A program made the translations under genes and the position numbers. Shown piece after piece: positions 18,720 to 27,223 of a stretch of DNA of 38,841 nucleotides. The notes beneath the pieces are model-generated. The model worked only from the letters and a program-made list of their open reading frames with translations, searched no databases and was not told the DNA's origin. Numbering within the stretch: position 1 is the stretch's first letter; each line of letters starts with the position of its first letter. This DNA comes from Pseudomonadota bacterium (GTDB lineage: Bacteria; Bdellovibrionota_B; Oligoflexia; Oligoflexales; CAIYRB01): NCBI GenBank assembly GCA_026390435.1, contig JAPLFY010000135.1, positions 1 to 38,841 on the forward strand. The letters are read 5' to 3'.

Positions 18720-20248
18720 CGCTCAATACAGCAATTGGTGCGCCTGGACCGTTGGCCGTGGATCAGAACTCTAACGTTTACGTTCAAGATAACCTGAATA
18801 TGCGCCTGCGCGTTGTTTGTCAGAATGTCTACGGTTACGGGCCCTGCTTGGGTAAGACGGCTCAGTCAACGTACGTCGCTGCCTTCGGCGGCGCTGGCGA
18901 TAGCGTGACACCGCAGGCCCCCAACGCAGCTCTAGCTGGCAATGTGTCTGGCATCGGCGTTGATATTGGTGGCAATATTTTTGTCGCAGACGGCGGCGCG
19001 AATCGTTTGCGAGCGATTTGCTTTACTTCATGGTCGATGCTTTGTCAGCCCGATACGCGTCCAACTGGGCAAGTGTATCCGCTTAGCGGTATCGTGCCCC
19101 CGACTAATACTGACAGCTTCGTTAATGCGGCGAATGAGCCTTTGAAGTCTCAGCGCATTTCTTCTGTTTTGGATCAAAATGGCAATTTATATATTGCTGA
19201 TCCAGTTCAGCGTCGGATCTTTGTCCAGTGTATGAACCAGAACGGATCTCAGTGTGCGAACTCTATGCCAGGTCAGCGCAAGGCGGTAGCAGGTAGCGGG
19301 GCATCAGGTGCAGCCCCTGCTGATGCCTCGTCACTTTCGGCTGCAAATCTCACGAATATTAGAGCGATTGCCGTTGACGCTGATGGCAATCTTGCAGTGG
19401 CATTGGGTGATCCTGATTATAAGATCTACATGGCATGTTTTAATGCTGCCGGTCCATTCTGCTCAGGGCGATCATCAAACAAATTTTATTTATATGCAGG
19501 TAGCGGTCAATCGTTTGCGGCAGCAGATAGTCAAAGTCCTCTGAGTACCAGTGTTGGCGAACCAAGTTCACTTAATTTTGATAACCAAGGTAATCTGTTA
19601 GTCTATGATCAACGTAATTCAAAGGTTTATCAAATTTGTACGAGCATTAGCGGGACCTGCCAGAGTCGGCCGGGGCCAAATCTTTACGTAATGCCTGTCG
19701 CGGGAGTTGGCGTCATTTCCCAGATGGCTATTAGTAACGACGGTAGTGGCTTGCTACTGGCTGATCGTACCCAAAATAAAATTTGGTTAACGTGTTTTAG
19801 TGAGTCGGGAATCTGTGCGCAAAAGAGTCTAAGTTTAATTTATCCGTGGGCTGGTGATGGTAATGTGGGTGATTCGCTCAATAATACGCCCCGAACTGTG
19901 CTAAAAGTTAGTGCTCCGAGTGGCATTGTCTTGACTCAGCAGGGCGATGTCCTGATTCAAACCAGTGTTAATCCGCGCATCTGGTTGGTCTGTATGCAGA
20001 ATACGTTAGGCATCTGCGCAGGCAAAATTGTGGGCAACGCCTATCACCTCGCCGGTACAGGTAGCCCAGGTAATGCCTCATCTAATACTTTGGCATCGCA
20101 AGCCTCATTTGGCTTGCCTCAGGGTGTTTCGAATGCCAACGAATTCAACCGCCTAAGCATAGACCGCGCAAAGGGTCATATTTACTCCAGCGACGGGATG
20201 TTTGGCACGATTCGAGTGATTCTCGGTGCCGGCGGTTCCGTGCCCTAA
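18686..20248 (+). pseudogene. Giant lipoprotein, 3' fragment (Cys-paired NHL propeller)
   Basis: Homology resumes in a third frame at 18686 (NGTINGTGNDVALN), upstream of the first ATG (18752). It encodes at least seven NHL-like units, each with a xxAVDxxGNxYxxD core (GIGVDIGGNIFVADGGANRL, VLDQNGNLYIADPVQRRI) and a pair of cysteines (VVC..GPC, AIC..MLC, VQC..SQC, MAC..PFC, QIC..GTC, LTC..GIC, LVC..GIC). The paired cysteines would staple each blade by a disulfide, fitting an extracytoplasmic location. If the ATG at 18752 were used, the product (498 aa) would lack a signal peptide. The TAA at 20246-20248 overlaps the stop of the convergent downstream gene. Confidence 0.65.
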
Positions 20249-20943
20249 ACTGTGGGCTGGGGCGACTGAGTGAAATCTATAGTTACAGGTTTGTGACTTT
20301 CACCGCCGAATGACACGGGGGCTGGCCCTGAGAAGCTAGCCATCGTCGGTGGGTTCTGGTCGACGAAAGTGAAGCTGATGGAGGGTGCGAATTGCCGGAT
20401 TAGCCAGTTGCGTGCTTCGGCAATGATCTTAATGCGGTTCGGGGTGGTATCAGCTTGACGCATCAGCCTAAATCCAACGATTTCCAGGCGAAAGGGCACG
20501 TAAAGGTCAAAATCGACGGTTTTACCTTCACGCAGTTCTGCCCAGTGCTTCACCATGACGATAGGCAGTGCGGATCCGACAAAGGTGTTGGGGGTCCAGG
20601 GTAGTTCGGCATGTTTCACGGCAGCTGTGGTATTGGGTCTATAGGACGCTCTTGCTTTGCCGTCTTTTACGCTAACCTCGGCAACTTCTCCGATGCTATG
20701 GTCTTCGCAGTAATAACCTACTGTAGCCAAACTCTCGGGAAGGTAACGCACCGTCTCGATGCCACAGAGATTTGTGTCGTTTGCAGGGGTCCAGTAGCGG
20801 GTGGTCATACTGGCAACGCCGCTGTCCATGCCTGAACGGGCTTCCGCACGGAGTGCGGGTTGCTCATTACCAGTCTCGTGGATCCGGTAGGTCGCTACCA
20901 TGCCGTTGATACCCGTCAGTGCGTGCGCAATTGGCATGCCCAT
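20245..20943 (-). CDS. Protein of unknown function
   Basis: The protein is 232 aa from ATG 20943, which has AGAGGTG about 8 nt upstream; a GTG 6 nt earlier is too close to that site. No signal peptide or membrane segment is seen, so it is probably cytoplasmic. The sequence is a mixed alpha/beta protein (VATYRIHETGNEQPALRAEA, TVDFDLYVPFRLEIVGFRLMR, PNRIKIIAEARNWLIRQFAPSISFTF) that I cannot place. It contains a single close pair of cysteines (NLCGIE, GYYCED). The stop codon overlaps that of the convergent giant lipoprotein gene. The MFS gene lies upstream on the same strand, about 100 nt away. Confidence 0.65.
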   Translation of the reverse strand: MGMPIAHALTGINGMVATYRIHETGNEQPALRAEARSGMDSGVASMTTRYWTPANDTNLCGIETVRYLPESLATVGYYCEDHSIGEVAEVSVKDGKARASYRPNTTAAVKHAELPWTPNTFVGSALPIVMVKHWAELREGKTVDFDLYVPFRLEIVGFRLMRQADTTPNRIKIIAEARNWLIRQFAPSISFTFVDQNPPTMASFSGPAPVSFGGESHKPVTIDFTQSPQPTV

Positions 20944-21048
20944 GTCCACATCACCTCTTTATAGTTCGCTGTCGCGCCTTGAAGGCACCAGCATAACCCA
21001 GCCCTGGGCTGACGGAAAACGATTAAGTAAAAACGTCAGTCCCTAGGC

Positions 21049-22368
21049 TCACGCTGCATCGATTAGCGTGTCTTGATTGGGGGCTGAGTCCACTCGCTCC
21101 ACGCCCCATCGCGAGGTCCAGCGACTTGGGCGCCATAGAACTGAGGTGGCTAGGAGTCGAGCCGCCGCGGATAGCGAAAAAATATAGGGATATGCATTTG
21201 CGACAGGCGCTAGGTGCAGCATGCCGCCACCAATCAGAGAGCCAGTCACCACTGCGGCTGCATTGAGCAAGTTGAACACCGTTAGGATTTGCAGCCGCTC
21301 GGCGGCAGCGATGCGTTCGAAGATCAGTAACGTGGATGCCAGTTCATAGACGGCCCAGACAGTGCCGGCGTAAAACTGGAGGAAGATCAGCGGATAAAGG
21401 TTTGGTGTTAAAAACCAAAATAGAGGTGTCGGAGCGATGCATATGGCTGCCATGCACAGGGCTCGGTACGAACCGATACGCTGAACAAACATCGAGATTA
21501 GCGGCAGCATTGCTATCTTAGCGAGGTACGAGGCCCCAACAATAGCCACGTATTCATTGTAGGGAAAATGAGCATGCCCAAGCATGTAAGGTGCAAAGAA
21601 GGCGCCGCCGATGTTGACACTAATTTGAGATATAAGCAGAAACAGAAGGAATCGACTCGCTTGCGGAGCAAAAAATCTCGTAAACATACGCCTTACCTGT
21701 ATCCGCTCGGTAGCCGCTTCAAGCGCGGGTGCGTCGCTCTGTAAGCGCAGGCAAATGCAGGATACGAATCGACAGGCCGTGGCTGCCGCGAATAGAGTGG
21801 CGAAGCCGCGCAGCTCTAAATCGTTGTTTTGGAACACTACCAGCGCATAGCCGGCGACGAGAAAGGCGAGAAACGCGGCCAGTTGCGTCAGGCGAGCGCG
21901 AGTCGTGAAAAATCCACAGAGCTGATGCTTGGGGATAATGCGGTCGATCCAGTTGTTCCATGCAGGTCCTGCAGCCATGCCGAACCCCCAGTACAGGGCA
22001 CATGTGGCGAACAAGGCTACAGCACTCATCGTTCCTTGCATGGCGGCGTACGTCATGGGCAGGAATGCTGCTCCTTGCAGAGTGGCGCAGATCAGTACCC
22101 AGCGCCTATAGGATCGACACCAGCGGGCCCCTGCGGGACCTATCAATTGTAGGACGCCTCCTGCCAAAAGCGGCACGGTGCCGGTAAGGCCTGCAGTGAT
22201 TTGGCTCATGCCAATGGCCAGAGCGAAAGCCGCAATATATGTTTCACCGCAGCCGACCATCATGCTGTAGGCAGCACCGTCAGCGCAGCTGAAAATCATA
22301 TTTTTTTTGGCTGATTGAGTCAAAGGCGTGGCACTTGCAGATCGGATAGATGGAGGTGATGTCTCCAT
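21049..22368 (-). CDS. Major facilitator superfamily transporter
   Basis: The protein is 439 aa with about twelve hydrophobic helices, the MFS size and layout. ATG 22368 is preferred over an upstream GTG at 22395, which has no ribosome binding site. A soluble loop of about 20 residues (QSDAPALEAATERIQVRRMF) between helices 6 and 7 divides the two halves. Helix 1 carries a polar cluster (SCADGAAYSMMVGCGETYIAAFALAIG), and this N-terminal type with GxGETYxxAFALAxG occurs in uncharacterised proteobacterial MFS permeases. The substrate cannot be predicted. It stands alone between the unknown gene and rimK, all on the minus strand. Confidence 0.85.
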   Translation of the reverse strand: METSPPSIRSASATPLTQSAKKNMIFSCADGAAYSMMVGCGETYIAAFALAIGMSQITAGLTGTVPLLAGGVLQLIGPAGARWCRSYRRWVLICATLQGAAFLPMTYAAMQGTMSAVALFATCALYWGFGMAAGPAWNNWIDRIIPKHQLCGFFTTRARLTQLAAFLAFLVAGYALVVFQNNDLELRGFATLFAAATACRFVSCICLRLQSDAPALEAATERIQVRRMFTRFFAPQASRFLLFLLISQISVNIGGAFFAPYMLGHAHFPYNEYVAIVGASYLAKIAMLPLISMFVQRIGSYRALCMAAICIAPTPLFWFLTPNLYPLIFLQFYAGTVWAVYELASTLLIFERIAAAERLQILTVFNLLNAAAVVTGSLIGGGMLHLAPVANAYPYIFSLSAAARLLATSVLWRPSRWTSRWGVERVDSAPNQDTLIDAA

Positions 22369-22469
22369 TATGACCTGTAGAGTGCGCCTTTGCACTGGTC
22401 AGAATCAGCCGATAATCAGCACTGACCTGGGCAATAGCTGCCGCCTAAAGTCCAAAATCTAGCGGCTGC

Positions 22470-23375
22470 TCAGCCCAAAACACGATCGACTTTGCGGCCG
22501 TTAGACCGATGCTTCTCGATGAAGTCGATAATGGCACCGGCGACGTCTTTTTGCGTAGATTTCTCGATGCCCTCAAGACCAGGTGAGGAGTTAACCTCCA
22601 TGACCACTGGACCATGACTCGAGCGCAAGATGTCGACGCCCGCAATGTTCAGACCCATCGCCTTGGCCGCCTTGACGGCAGTGGCGCGCTCGGCTGGCGT
22701 GATCTTAACTTTGCTAGCGACTCCACCACGGTGCAAATTGGAGCGGAATTCGCCTTCGGGAGCGCGTCGCATCATGGAAGCGAAGACTTTGTCGCCAATG
22801 ACAAAACAGCGGATATCATTGCCGTGCGCTTCTTTGATGAATTCCTGGACAATGATATTGGCTTTGAGGCCGCGGAATGCCTCAATGACGCTCTCCGCCG
22901 CGTTGCGATTCTCGGCCAGCACGACGCCAATGCCCTGAGTCCCTTCTAGAAGTTTAACGACTAGGGGAGGGCCACCGACAGAATTGATCAAGCCGTCCAC
23001 GTCACGGGTCGAGTGTGCGCAGCCTGTGACTGGTAGGCCGATGCCCTGTCTTGCCATAATCTGCAGGCTCCGCAGTTTGTCACGCGATCGTGAAATTGCC
23101 AAAGAGCGATTAAGGGTGAAGGTTCCTATCATTTCAAACTGACGAACCACGGCCGTCCCGTAAAACGTATGGGAGGCACCAATGCGCGGAATAACCGCGT
23201 CAAAATCAGCCAGCGAGCGTCCCTTAAAAAAGATCTGTGGCTTATGTGAGGTGATGTTCATGAAGCAGCGCAGATAATCAATGACCTCGACCGTATGACC
23301 ACGGTCACGTGCCGCATCGACCAAACGACTGGTGGAGTACAGCGAGGCTTTGCGCGACAGCACTGCGATTTTCAT
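22470..23375 (-). CDS. rimK: RimK, ATP-grasp alpha-L-glutamate ligase (ribosomal protein S6 modification)
   Basis: The protein is 301 aa, matching E. coli RimK (300 aa) end to end in recognisable blocks: [102 protein letters not shown] and [16 protein letters not shown] (ATP-grasp metal ligands Glu/Asn). RimK adds glutamates to the C-terminus of ribosomal protein S6 and can make poly-alpha-glutamate. Its start overlaps by 4 nt (ATGA) the stop of the RimB-like protease gene, the pairing seen in Pseudomonas rim operons. All catalytic residues appear intact. Confidence 0.96.
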   Translation of the reverse strand: MKIAVLSRKASLYSTSRLVDAARDRGHTVEVIDYLRCFMNITSHKPQIFFKGRSLADFDAVIPRIGASHTFYGTAVVRQFEMIGTFTLNRSLAISRSRDKLRSLQIMARQGIGLPVTGCAHSTRDVDGLINSVGGPPLVVKLLEGTQGIGVVLAENRNAAESVIEAFRGLKANIIVQEFIKEAHGNDIRCFVIGDKVFASMMRRAPEGEFRSNLHRGGVASKVKITPAERATAVKAAKAMGLNIAGVDILRSSHGPVVMEVNSSPGLEGIEKSTQKDVAGAIIDFIEKHRSNGRKVDRVLG

Positions 23376-23851
23376 GCTTGGACCTTGGTAGAGAGAGTAG
23401 GTTTTTTACCACCTAGATATGAACGACCAGCATCTACGAGAAAGCGTCCGCGCAGGGCTTGTCTGCCTATGAGCATACGAAACCCCATTGTTCCGCGCGC
23501 CACCAGAGTCAGCTCGACTCGGATTTTTCGACCTTTTAAATAAACCACAGTTTCGATGACTGGTCGCAGTGAAGTTTTGCCACCCGAATCTCGTACATGT
23601 CTTTCCTCGATCAGCGGCGCTTCGCAGATGACGATTTGCTTCGTCGTGCGCTGCAGTGGGTGGACTTCAAAGCGGACCCAGGTCTTACCTGCTTTGACTA
23701 TATAGCTAATATTGATAGCATGCAGAGCCGACGTCCGTGCACCAGTGTCGACTTTGGCTTTAACGCGCGCCAGACCTAATTCAGGCAGTGAGACATATTC
23801 ACGCCAGCCGACAATCTTGAGAGTCTTGGCTGTGCTTACTTCCGTGCTCAA
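23372..23851 (-). CDS. rimB: RimB-like retropepsin-fold protease (ATP-dependent zinc protease family)
   Basis: The protein is 159 aa. The aspartic-protease motif [11 protein letters not shown] begins at Asp35, followed by the typical [10 protein letters not shown] strand and [22 protein letters not shown], and ends [24 protein letters not shown]. This is the family annotated as ATP-dependent zinc protease or RimK/LysX-type. In Pseudomonas RimB acts with RimK to trim or regulate glutamate tails on S6. Its stop overlaps the rimK start, so the two are coupled. No rimA (EAL phosphodiesterase) is adjacent, although a diguanylate cyclase gene lies 11 kb away. The symbol is given by family and context. 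Confidence 0.85.
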   Translation of the reverse strand: MSTEVSTAKTLKIVGWREYVSLPELGLARVKAKVDTGARTSALHAINISYIVKAGKTWVRFEVHPLQRTTKQIVICEAPLIEERHVRDSGGKTSLRPVIETVVYLKGRKIRVELTLVARGTMGFRMLIGRQALRGRFLVDAGRSYLGGKKPTLSTKVQA

Positions 23852-24153
23852 ACAAAGACCTCACTGTCATCACTGTGTCATCACTGTTAACACGGTCCAT
23901 GTGCGTCGCAAATCCGAAGATTAGCTGTCTATGCACACTAACGGTGCGGTTGTATCAGGCTGTAGTGCCCGCGTCCATGGTGGTTGCGAGATTTTTACTA
24001 AGATTCTCCGACTCATAGGGTAGGGAGCTCGGAGGGGCGGGATTGGCTCCCAACATTGATTATAATTCTAGCTGATTTCCCATTAAATGGGATCAACCCG
24101 GCAATATTTGCCGCTATATCGTGAGGCCGCTGTGAGATTCGCTGGCTGCGAGG
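23852..24153. promoter_or_regulatory. Intergenic region upstream of rimB with two palindromes and a TATAAT
   Basis: This 302-bp gap holds two adjacent dyads, CCCATTAAATGGG (24079-24091) and CGGCAATATTTGCCG (24099-24113), beside ATTATAAT (24059-24066), which reads TATAAT on the minus strand about 210 nt before rimB. CATTGATTATAATT (24054-24067) is an exact copy of a sequence in the slyD promoter region. A rimBK promoter with flanking operators is plausible. The dyads could equally be the 3' hairpins of the upstream minus-strand gene. No ORF is convincing here. Confidence 0.4.
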
Positions 24154-24666
24154 TCAGGCCGCTGAGGCCAAAACAATTCCCATCGGAGTTGTCCTGCCCA
24201 TCATGAAAGCCTGGTGGCGCACCTGCCTGTAAGTTGGGGTAAGAAGAAACCACCGCCACTGGACCTTGGCAAGGCGCCGCTCGCCTTTAGAGGAGGCAGC
24301 AGTTCGTGCTATTTTAACCGTTATTGTCAGCGCAAACTGACCGCGGCCCGAGCTAACTAGCAAGGTTGCGCCTTGACTAGCCTTCTGTCGGCTTTGGTTG
24401 GCACCAAGCAGGTGAGAATGAATCTTTACTTGGTAGCGCAGCCCCGGAGCCTTGGGGATAGCATCGCTACTTAGCAGTAGCTTAAGAGAGTCCATGTTGC
24501 CAGTTTTGGATATGGAGCGTGCGACTCTCAGCAGCAGTGGCGACGGTATTCCGGTGATGTCCACAATTTGTCTGAGCAGAGCGGCATCCAAATTTGTTAC
24601 TGGCAACCTACCGCAAAATGATGCGTTACATAGTACGTGCCGTAGCAACACACTCGACGGTGTCAT
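24154..24666 (-). CDS. Small protein of unknown function
   Basis: The protein is 170 aa from ATG 24666, supported by GGAGG five nt upstream. The N-terminal half is helical and leucine-rich (SSVLLRHVLCNASF, LDAALLRQIVDITG, SPLLLRVARSISKTG). The C-terminal half is strongly basic with beta character (GLRYQVKIHSHLLG, QFALTITVKIARTA, RRLAKVQWRWFLLTP). No signal peptide and no recognised family. The net positive charge allows nucleic-acid binding, but nothing proves it. A perfect 19-bp dyad lies 68 nt upstream of the start, so the gene may be regulated. Coding is supported mainly by the ribosome binding site and frame length. Confidence 0.5.
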   Translation of the reverse strand: MTPSSVLLRHVLCNASFCGRLPVTNLDAALLRQIVDITGIPSPLLLRVARSISKTGNMDSLKLLLSSDAIPKAPGLRYQVKIHSHLLGANQSRQKASQGATLLVSSGRGQFALTITVKIARTAASSKGERRLAKVQWRWFLLTPTYRQVRHQAFMMGRTTPMGIVLASAA

Positions 24667-24733
24667 TTGATCCTCCAAGTACGTCTAGATCAGGGCAGAA
24701 AGTTCGCCCTATCTTTTGGGTATTCGGCACTTT

Positions 24734-24752
24734 TTCACTAAACTTTAGTGAA
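24734..24752 (-). promoter_or_regulatory. Perfect 19-bp inverted repeat, candidate operator
   Basis: TTCACTAAACTTTAGTGAA is a perfect dyad (9-bp arms around one base), placed 68 nt upstream of the small unknown minus-strand gene. An odd-length symmetric site of this size in an upstream region is typical of a dimeric repressor operator. It has no following T-run on the minus strand, so a terminator is less likely. Confidence 0.5.
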
Positions 24753-24881
24753 TTTATAAAAATAAGAACTACATTACGGTCTTGTATGATTGCATCGAGC
24801 ATCTTGCTGGACTATACCGGGCATTAGGTGGTGATGAATATTTACTAATTTTTTATTCAGGAAAGGGATTCACTATGTACA

Positions 24882-25583
24882 TCAAGACACTCTTAATGTC
24901 CGTACTATGACCATTGGGCTATCTTTGGTGCCAATGATTACCGTATTACCGATTGCAACCTTATCTACAATTACTTCCGAGCCATCAGCGCCGGCTCCAG
25001 TTAACGTGCCAGCCATGCGTGATTCCGCTGCAATAAAATTGATTACTGGAAAAGTTGGGGTGGTGGTATCGGGTTTGTTCGGTACTTTGTTGCCGACGTA
25101 ATTTTGCTGGACGCCGCCCGTTACCGTTATGTTGTACTTTTTAGTTGTCGATGCTTTATCAGTCCAAGATTTCGCTGAGTACCAAGTACCCGCGATTTTC
25201 TCTGCTGAGATACCCACGTGAATTTCAGACCAATCGGATACGTTGCTGGTAGAGGCTACGTCACCGTTAATTCTAATGTGACACATGCCGCATTTAAGGT
25301 CATTGACAAGCATGGCAAAGCGCGGCGCCTTGACCGGATCGTCTTTACCTTGCGTAAAGAAGCCGTCGCTATAGGTTCCATCTGGAGATTTTGTTTTTCC
25401 TTGTGTGTCTACCCCGTCCTTAGGAGGAGTTGCGGATTTGATGGATGGTGTGTTTGATGGTGACTTGCCGGAACTAGACGCGAAGTTACTGCTTGAACAG
25501 GCTACTGTGAACAAGGTGCCGACTAAAGCGCCAGTGATGATTTTCAGATTCACCAACCTTTGTAGTTTCGCATCGGCTGCCAT
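24882..25583 (-). CDS. Lipoprotein with a single CxxCH motif
   Basis: The protein is 233 aa from ATG 25583, chosen for the AAGGAA ribosome binding site about 5 nt upstream and for the lipoprotein signal that follows (lipobox TVAC, Cys29). An in-frame start 63 nt earlier is not supported. A Ser/Lys/Pro-rich linker (about 30-80) leads to VNDLKCGMCHIRINGD with CGMCH at 98-102, a possible c-type haem or metal site. The C-terminal part (VIVDKVAIGNTVIIG) looks like a short beta-helix. No second CxxCH and no clear distal Met ligand could be assigned. No family recognised. It follows the fasciclin gene on the same strand, though terminator-like hairpins lie between. Confidence 0.7.
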   Translation of the reverse strand: MAADAKLQRLVNLKIITGALVGTLFTVACSSSNFASSSGKSPSNTPSIKSATPPKDGVDTQGKTKSPDGTYSDGFFTQGKDDPVKAPRFAMLVNDLKCGMCHIRINGDVASTSNVSDWSEIHVGISAEKIAGTWYSAKSWTDKASTTKKYNITVTGGVQQNYVGNKVPNKPDTTTPTFPVINFIAAESRMAGTLTGAGADGSEVIVDKVAIGNTVIIGTKDSPMVIVRTLRVS

Positions 25584-25652
25584 AAGTATTCCTTCGTGAC
25601 TCGTCTTTACTAACTTCTTTTCATTTAAACGGTTGTTGGATTGCAAAACTTA

Positions 25653-25680
25653 AACAAAAAAACTACCAATATAGGTAGTT
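25653..25680 (-). terminator. Hairpin with T-tract (terminator or attenuator)
   Basis: AACTACC (25661-25667) and GGTAGTT (25674-25680) form a perfect 7-bp stem with a 6-nt loop. On the minus strand the stem runs into seven T residues. It lies about 77 nt upstream of the CxxCH lipoprotein ATG, so it is either a second terminator after the fasciclin gene or an attenuator in the lipoprotein leader. Confidence 0.6.
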
Positions 25681-25737
25681 GAATTATCAGGCTTAATTGT
25701 GAACAGGTCAGACGTTAATAAACGCCGGCAGCCGAGG

Positions 25738-25760
25738 AAAAATCCCCGCGGGAATTTTTT
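25738..25760 (-). terminator. Terminator of the fasciclin gene
   Basis: Directly abutting the fasciclin stop codon, the minus strand reads an A-tract, TTCCC, a short loop, GGGGA and TTTTT. The 9-10 bp stem and terminal T-run fit an intrinsic terminator. Since A-tract and T-tract are symmetrical it may work in both directions. Confidence 0.7.
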
Positions 25761-26264
25761 TTAGGGCTCAAGCACCGTGTCTATGACGTGAATCACCCCG
25801 TTACTTGCCGGAATGTCACGAACGATAATCTTGGCGTCATCAATCATTAGGTCGGTGCCATCGTAATCTAGTGAGGCTAGTTTCCCGAGAAGCGTCATGA
25901 CGTAGTCCATCTGCTCCGCTTCTTTCGAGGAGATGCGTTGTTCACTGACATGGAATTCTATTAACGAGGTCAGTGCTGCTTTGTTTTGAAACAGTCGTCT
26001 CAATTCCTCGTCAGTCCACTGCGCAAAAGCTGCGTTGGTTGGAGCAAATAAGGTAATATTTTGCATGTGTCCTAGGATCTCGCCCATATCGGCGATTTTT
26101 ATAGCTTTACTCAGGGTCTGTAACTTTTCGTTTCGAGACACGACGTCCATAACGGTGCCAAGTGGGTCACCCGCCCTCACTGGATCCGCTTTTACCTCGG
26201 AACTCACGATGCTTAGACTCATCATTGCGGCTAGTGCATAAACCAGATTTTTGATCAATCTCAT
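25761..26264 (-). CDS. Exported fasciclin (FAS1) domain protein
   Basis: The protein is 167 aa. A signal peptide (MRLIKNLVYALAAMMSLSIVSSEVKA) is followed by one FAS1 domain. The H1 region is ITLFAPTNAAFAQ, followed by LIEFHVSEQRISS (the H2-adjacent helix with its conserved His), a KIIVRDIPASNGVIHVIDTVLEP end and a typical 130-residue span. FAS1 proteins are exported or surface adhesion modules in bacteria. The signal lacks a lipobox, so this one is periplasmic or secreted. AAGGA lies about 10 nt before the ATG. It is followed at once by an intrinsic terminator. Confidence 0.92.
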   Translation of the reverse strand: MRLIKNLVYALAAMMSLSIVSSEVKADPVRAGDPLGTVMDVVSRNEKLQTLSKAIKIADMGEILGHMQNITLFAPTNAAFAQWTDEELRRLFQNKAALTSLIEFHVSEQRISSKEAEQMDYVMTLLGKLASLDYDGTDLMIDDAKIIVRDIPASNGVIHVIDTVLEP

Positions 26265-26296
26265 GGCGATCTGGTCCTTGTTTGATTAAGTAAAAG

Positions 26297-27223
26297 TTAC
26301 TTCATCTGGTGGATATAGCCAGTCGCGGTTACCGGCGTTCCGTCTTCCCAGTATAGCCCTGTTGCCTGCATAATCTCCCCAATTTTGTGCACTCCTAAAG
26401 AGGGTCCGAATGGTTGCGCCTGGATCAAGGCGGCACCTGCTGCCGGCGGCAGAGTAAAGCAAAGTTCGAAGTCTTCACCGTCGCTTAGCGCGTGATCTAG
26501 AGCTGTTTTGCCACTTTGTTTGGCTTTGTCCATTGCAGCGGCGCTGATTGGTATGGTTGCTTTATTAATGGTTGCACCCACGCCGCTGGCGCGCAGAATA
26601 TGGCGTAAATCAGAACCTAGGCCGTCACTAAGGTCGAGCATAGAAGTTAGGCCAAATTGCCGGTGCAATGTCTTGGCCTCGTCGATGCGCGGTATAAAAT
26701 TAAGGTGTTTAGCGGTGATGCTGCCACCTAGGTCACCAGTCACGCAGATCCAATCACCGACTTTGGCACCGCCTCGCTGGACGCTGCCGTGCTCGTGGGG
26801 AGTGCCTGTAATAGTGACGCTGATCACTAACGGACCGTTCCAAGAATTGGTATCTCCGCCCGCGATAGCTACGCCAAACTGCTCTGCGAGTGGTAGCATT
26901 CCCCGCATTATCTCTTTCGCTAGCTGTTCACCGCCGATTCGTGGCAGCGCTAAGCAGACGGTGACATTGGTGGGCGTGCCGGCCATGGCCGCTATATCGC
27001 TAAGATTGACGGCCAGTGCCTTGCGGCCGGCAAGTTGGGGGCCTGATTTTTTTAGGTCAAAATGGACGCCGTCCATGATCATATCTGCTGCTAGTAAAGT
27101 CCCGTGCGGTGCTGGCGGTAGCAGCGCTGTGTCGTCGCCCAGACCAATGGTGAGTACGCGATTGGGTGGGTGCTTTGCTGTTAATTCTGCGGCAAGCCAG
27201 TCGATGAATTCAAATTCCGCCAT
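26297..27223 (-). CDS. thiL: Thiamine-monophosphate kinase
   Basis: The protein is 308 aa. It has the ThiL pattern: MAEFEFIDWLA, LTIGLGDDTALLPP, the metal-binding LLAADMIMDGVHFDL, GRKALAVNLSDIAAMAGTP, GGDTNSWNGPLVISVTITG and LDLSDGLGSDLRHI. ThiL phosphorylates thiamine monophosphate to the cofactor thiamine diphosphate in the cytoplasm, using ATP and magnesium. Its start overlaps the 3' end of gluQ by 14 nt in a different frame, so the two are co-translated. No TPP riboswitch is apparent in the upstream region of the pair, and no other thiamine gene is in the window. Confidence 0.95.
   Translation of the reverse strand: MAEFEFIDWLAAELTAKHPPNRVLTIGLGDDTALLPPAPHGTLLAADMIMDGVHFDLKKSGPQLAGRKALAVNLSDIAAMAGTPTNVTVCLALPRIGGEQLAKEIMRGMLPLAEQFGVAIAGGDTNSWNGPLVISVTITGTPHEHGSVQRGGAKVGDWICVTGDLGGSITAKHLNFIPRIDEAKTLHRQFGLTSMLDLSDGLGSDLRHILRASGVGATINKATIPISAAAMDKAKQSGKTALDHALSDGEDFELCFTLPPAAGAALIQAQPFGPSLGVHKIGEIMQATGLYWEDGTPVTATGYIHQMK

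Noticed and set aside
20950-21048. Hairpins (CAGCCCTGGGCTG and CTGACG/CGTCAG) between MFS and unknown gene
   Set aside because: No T-run follows on the minus strand, and the second stem has a long loop, so a terminator cannot be supported.
24873-24908. Plus-strand ATG with upstream AGGAAAGGG encoding 11 codons
   Set aside because: Too short to support, and it overlaps the end of the CxxCH lipoprotein gene; could be a truncated relic but nothing confirms it.
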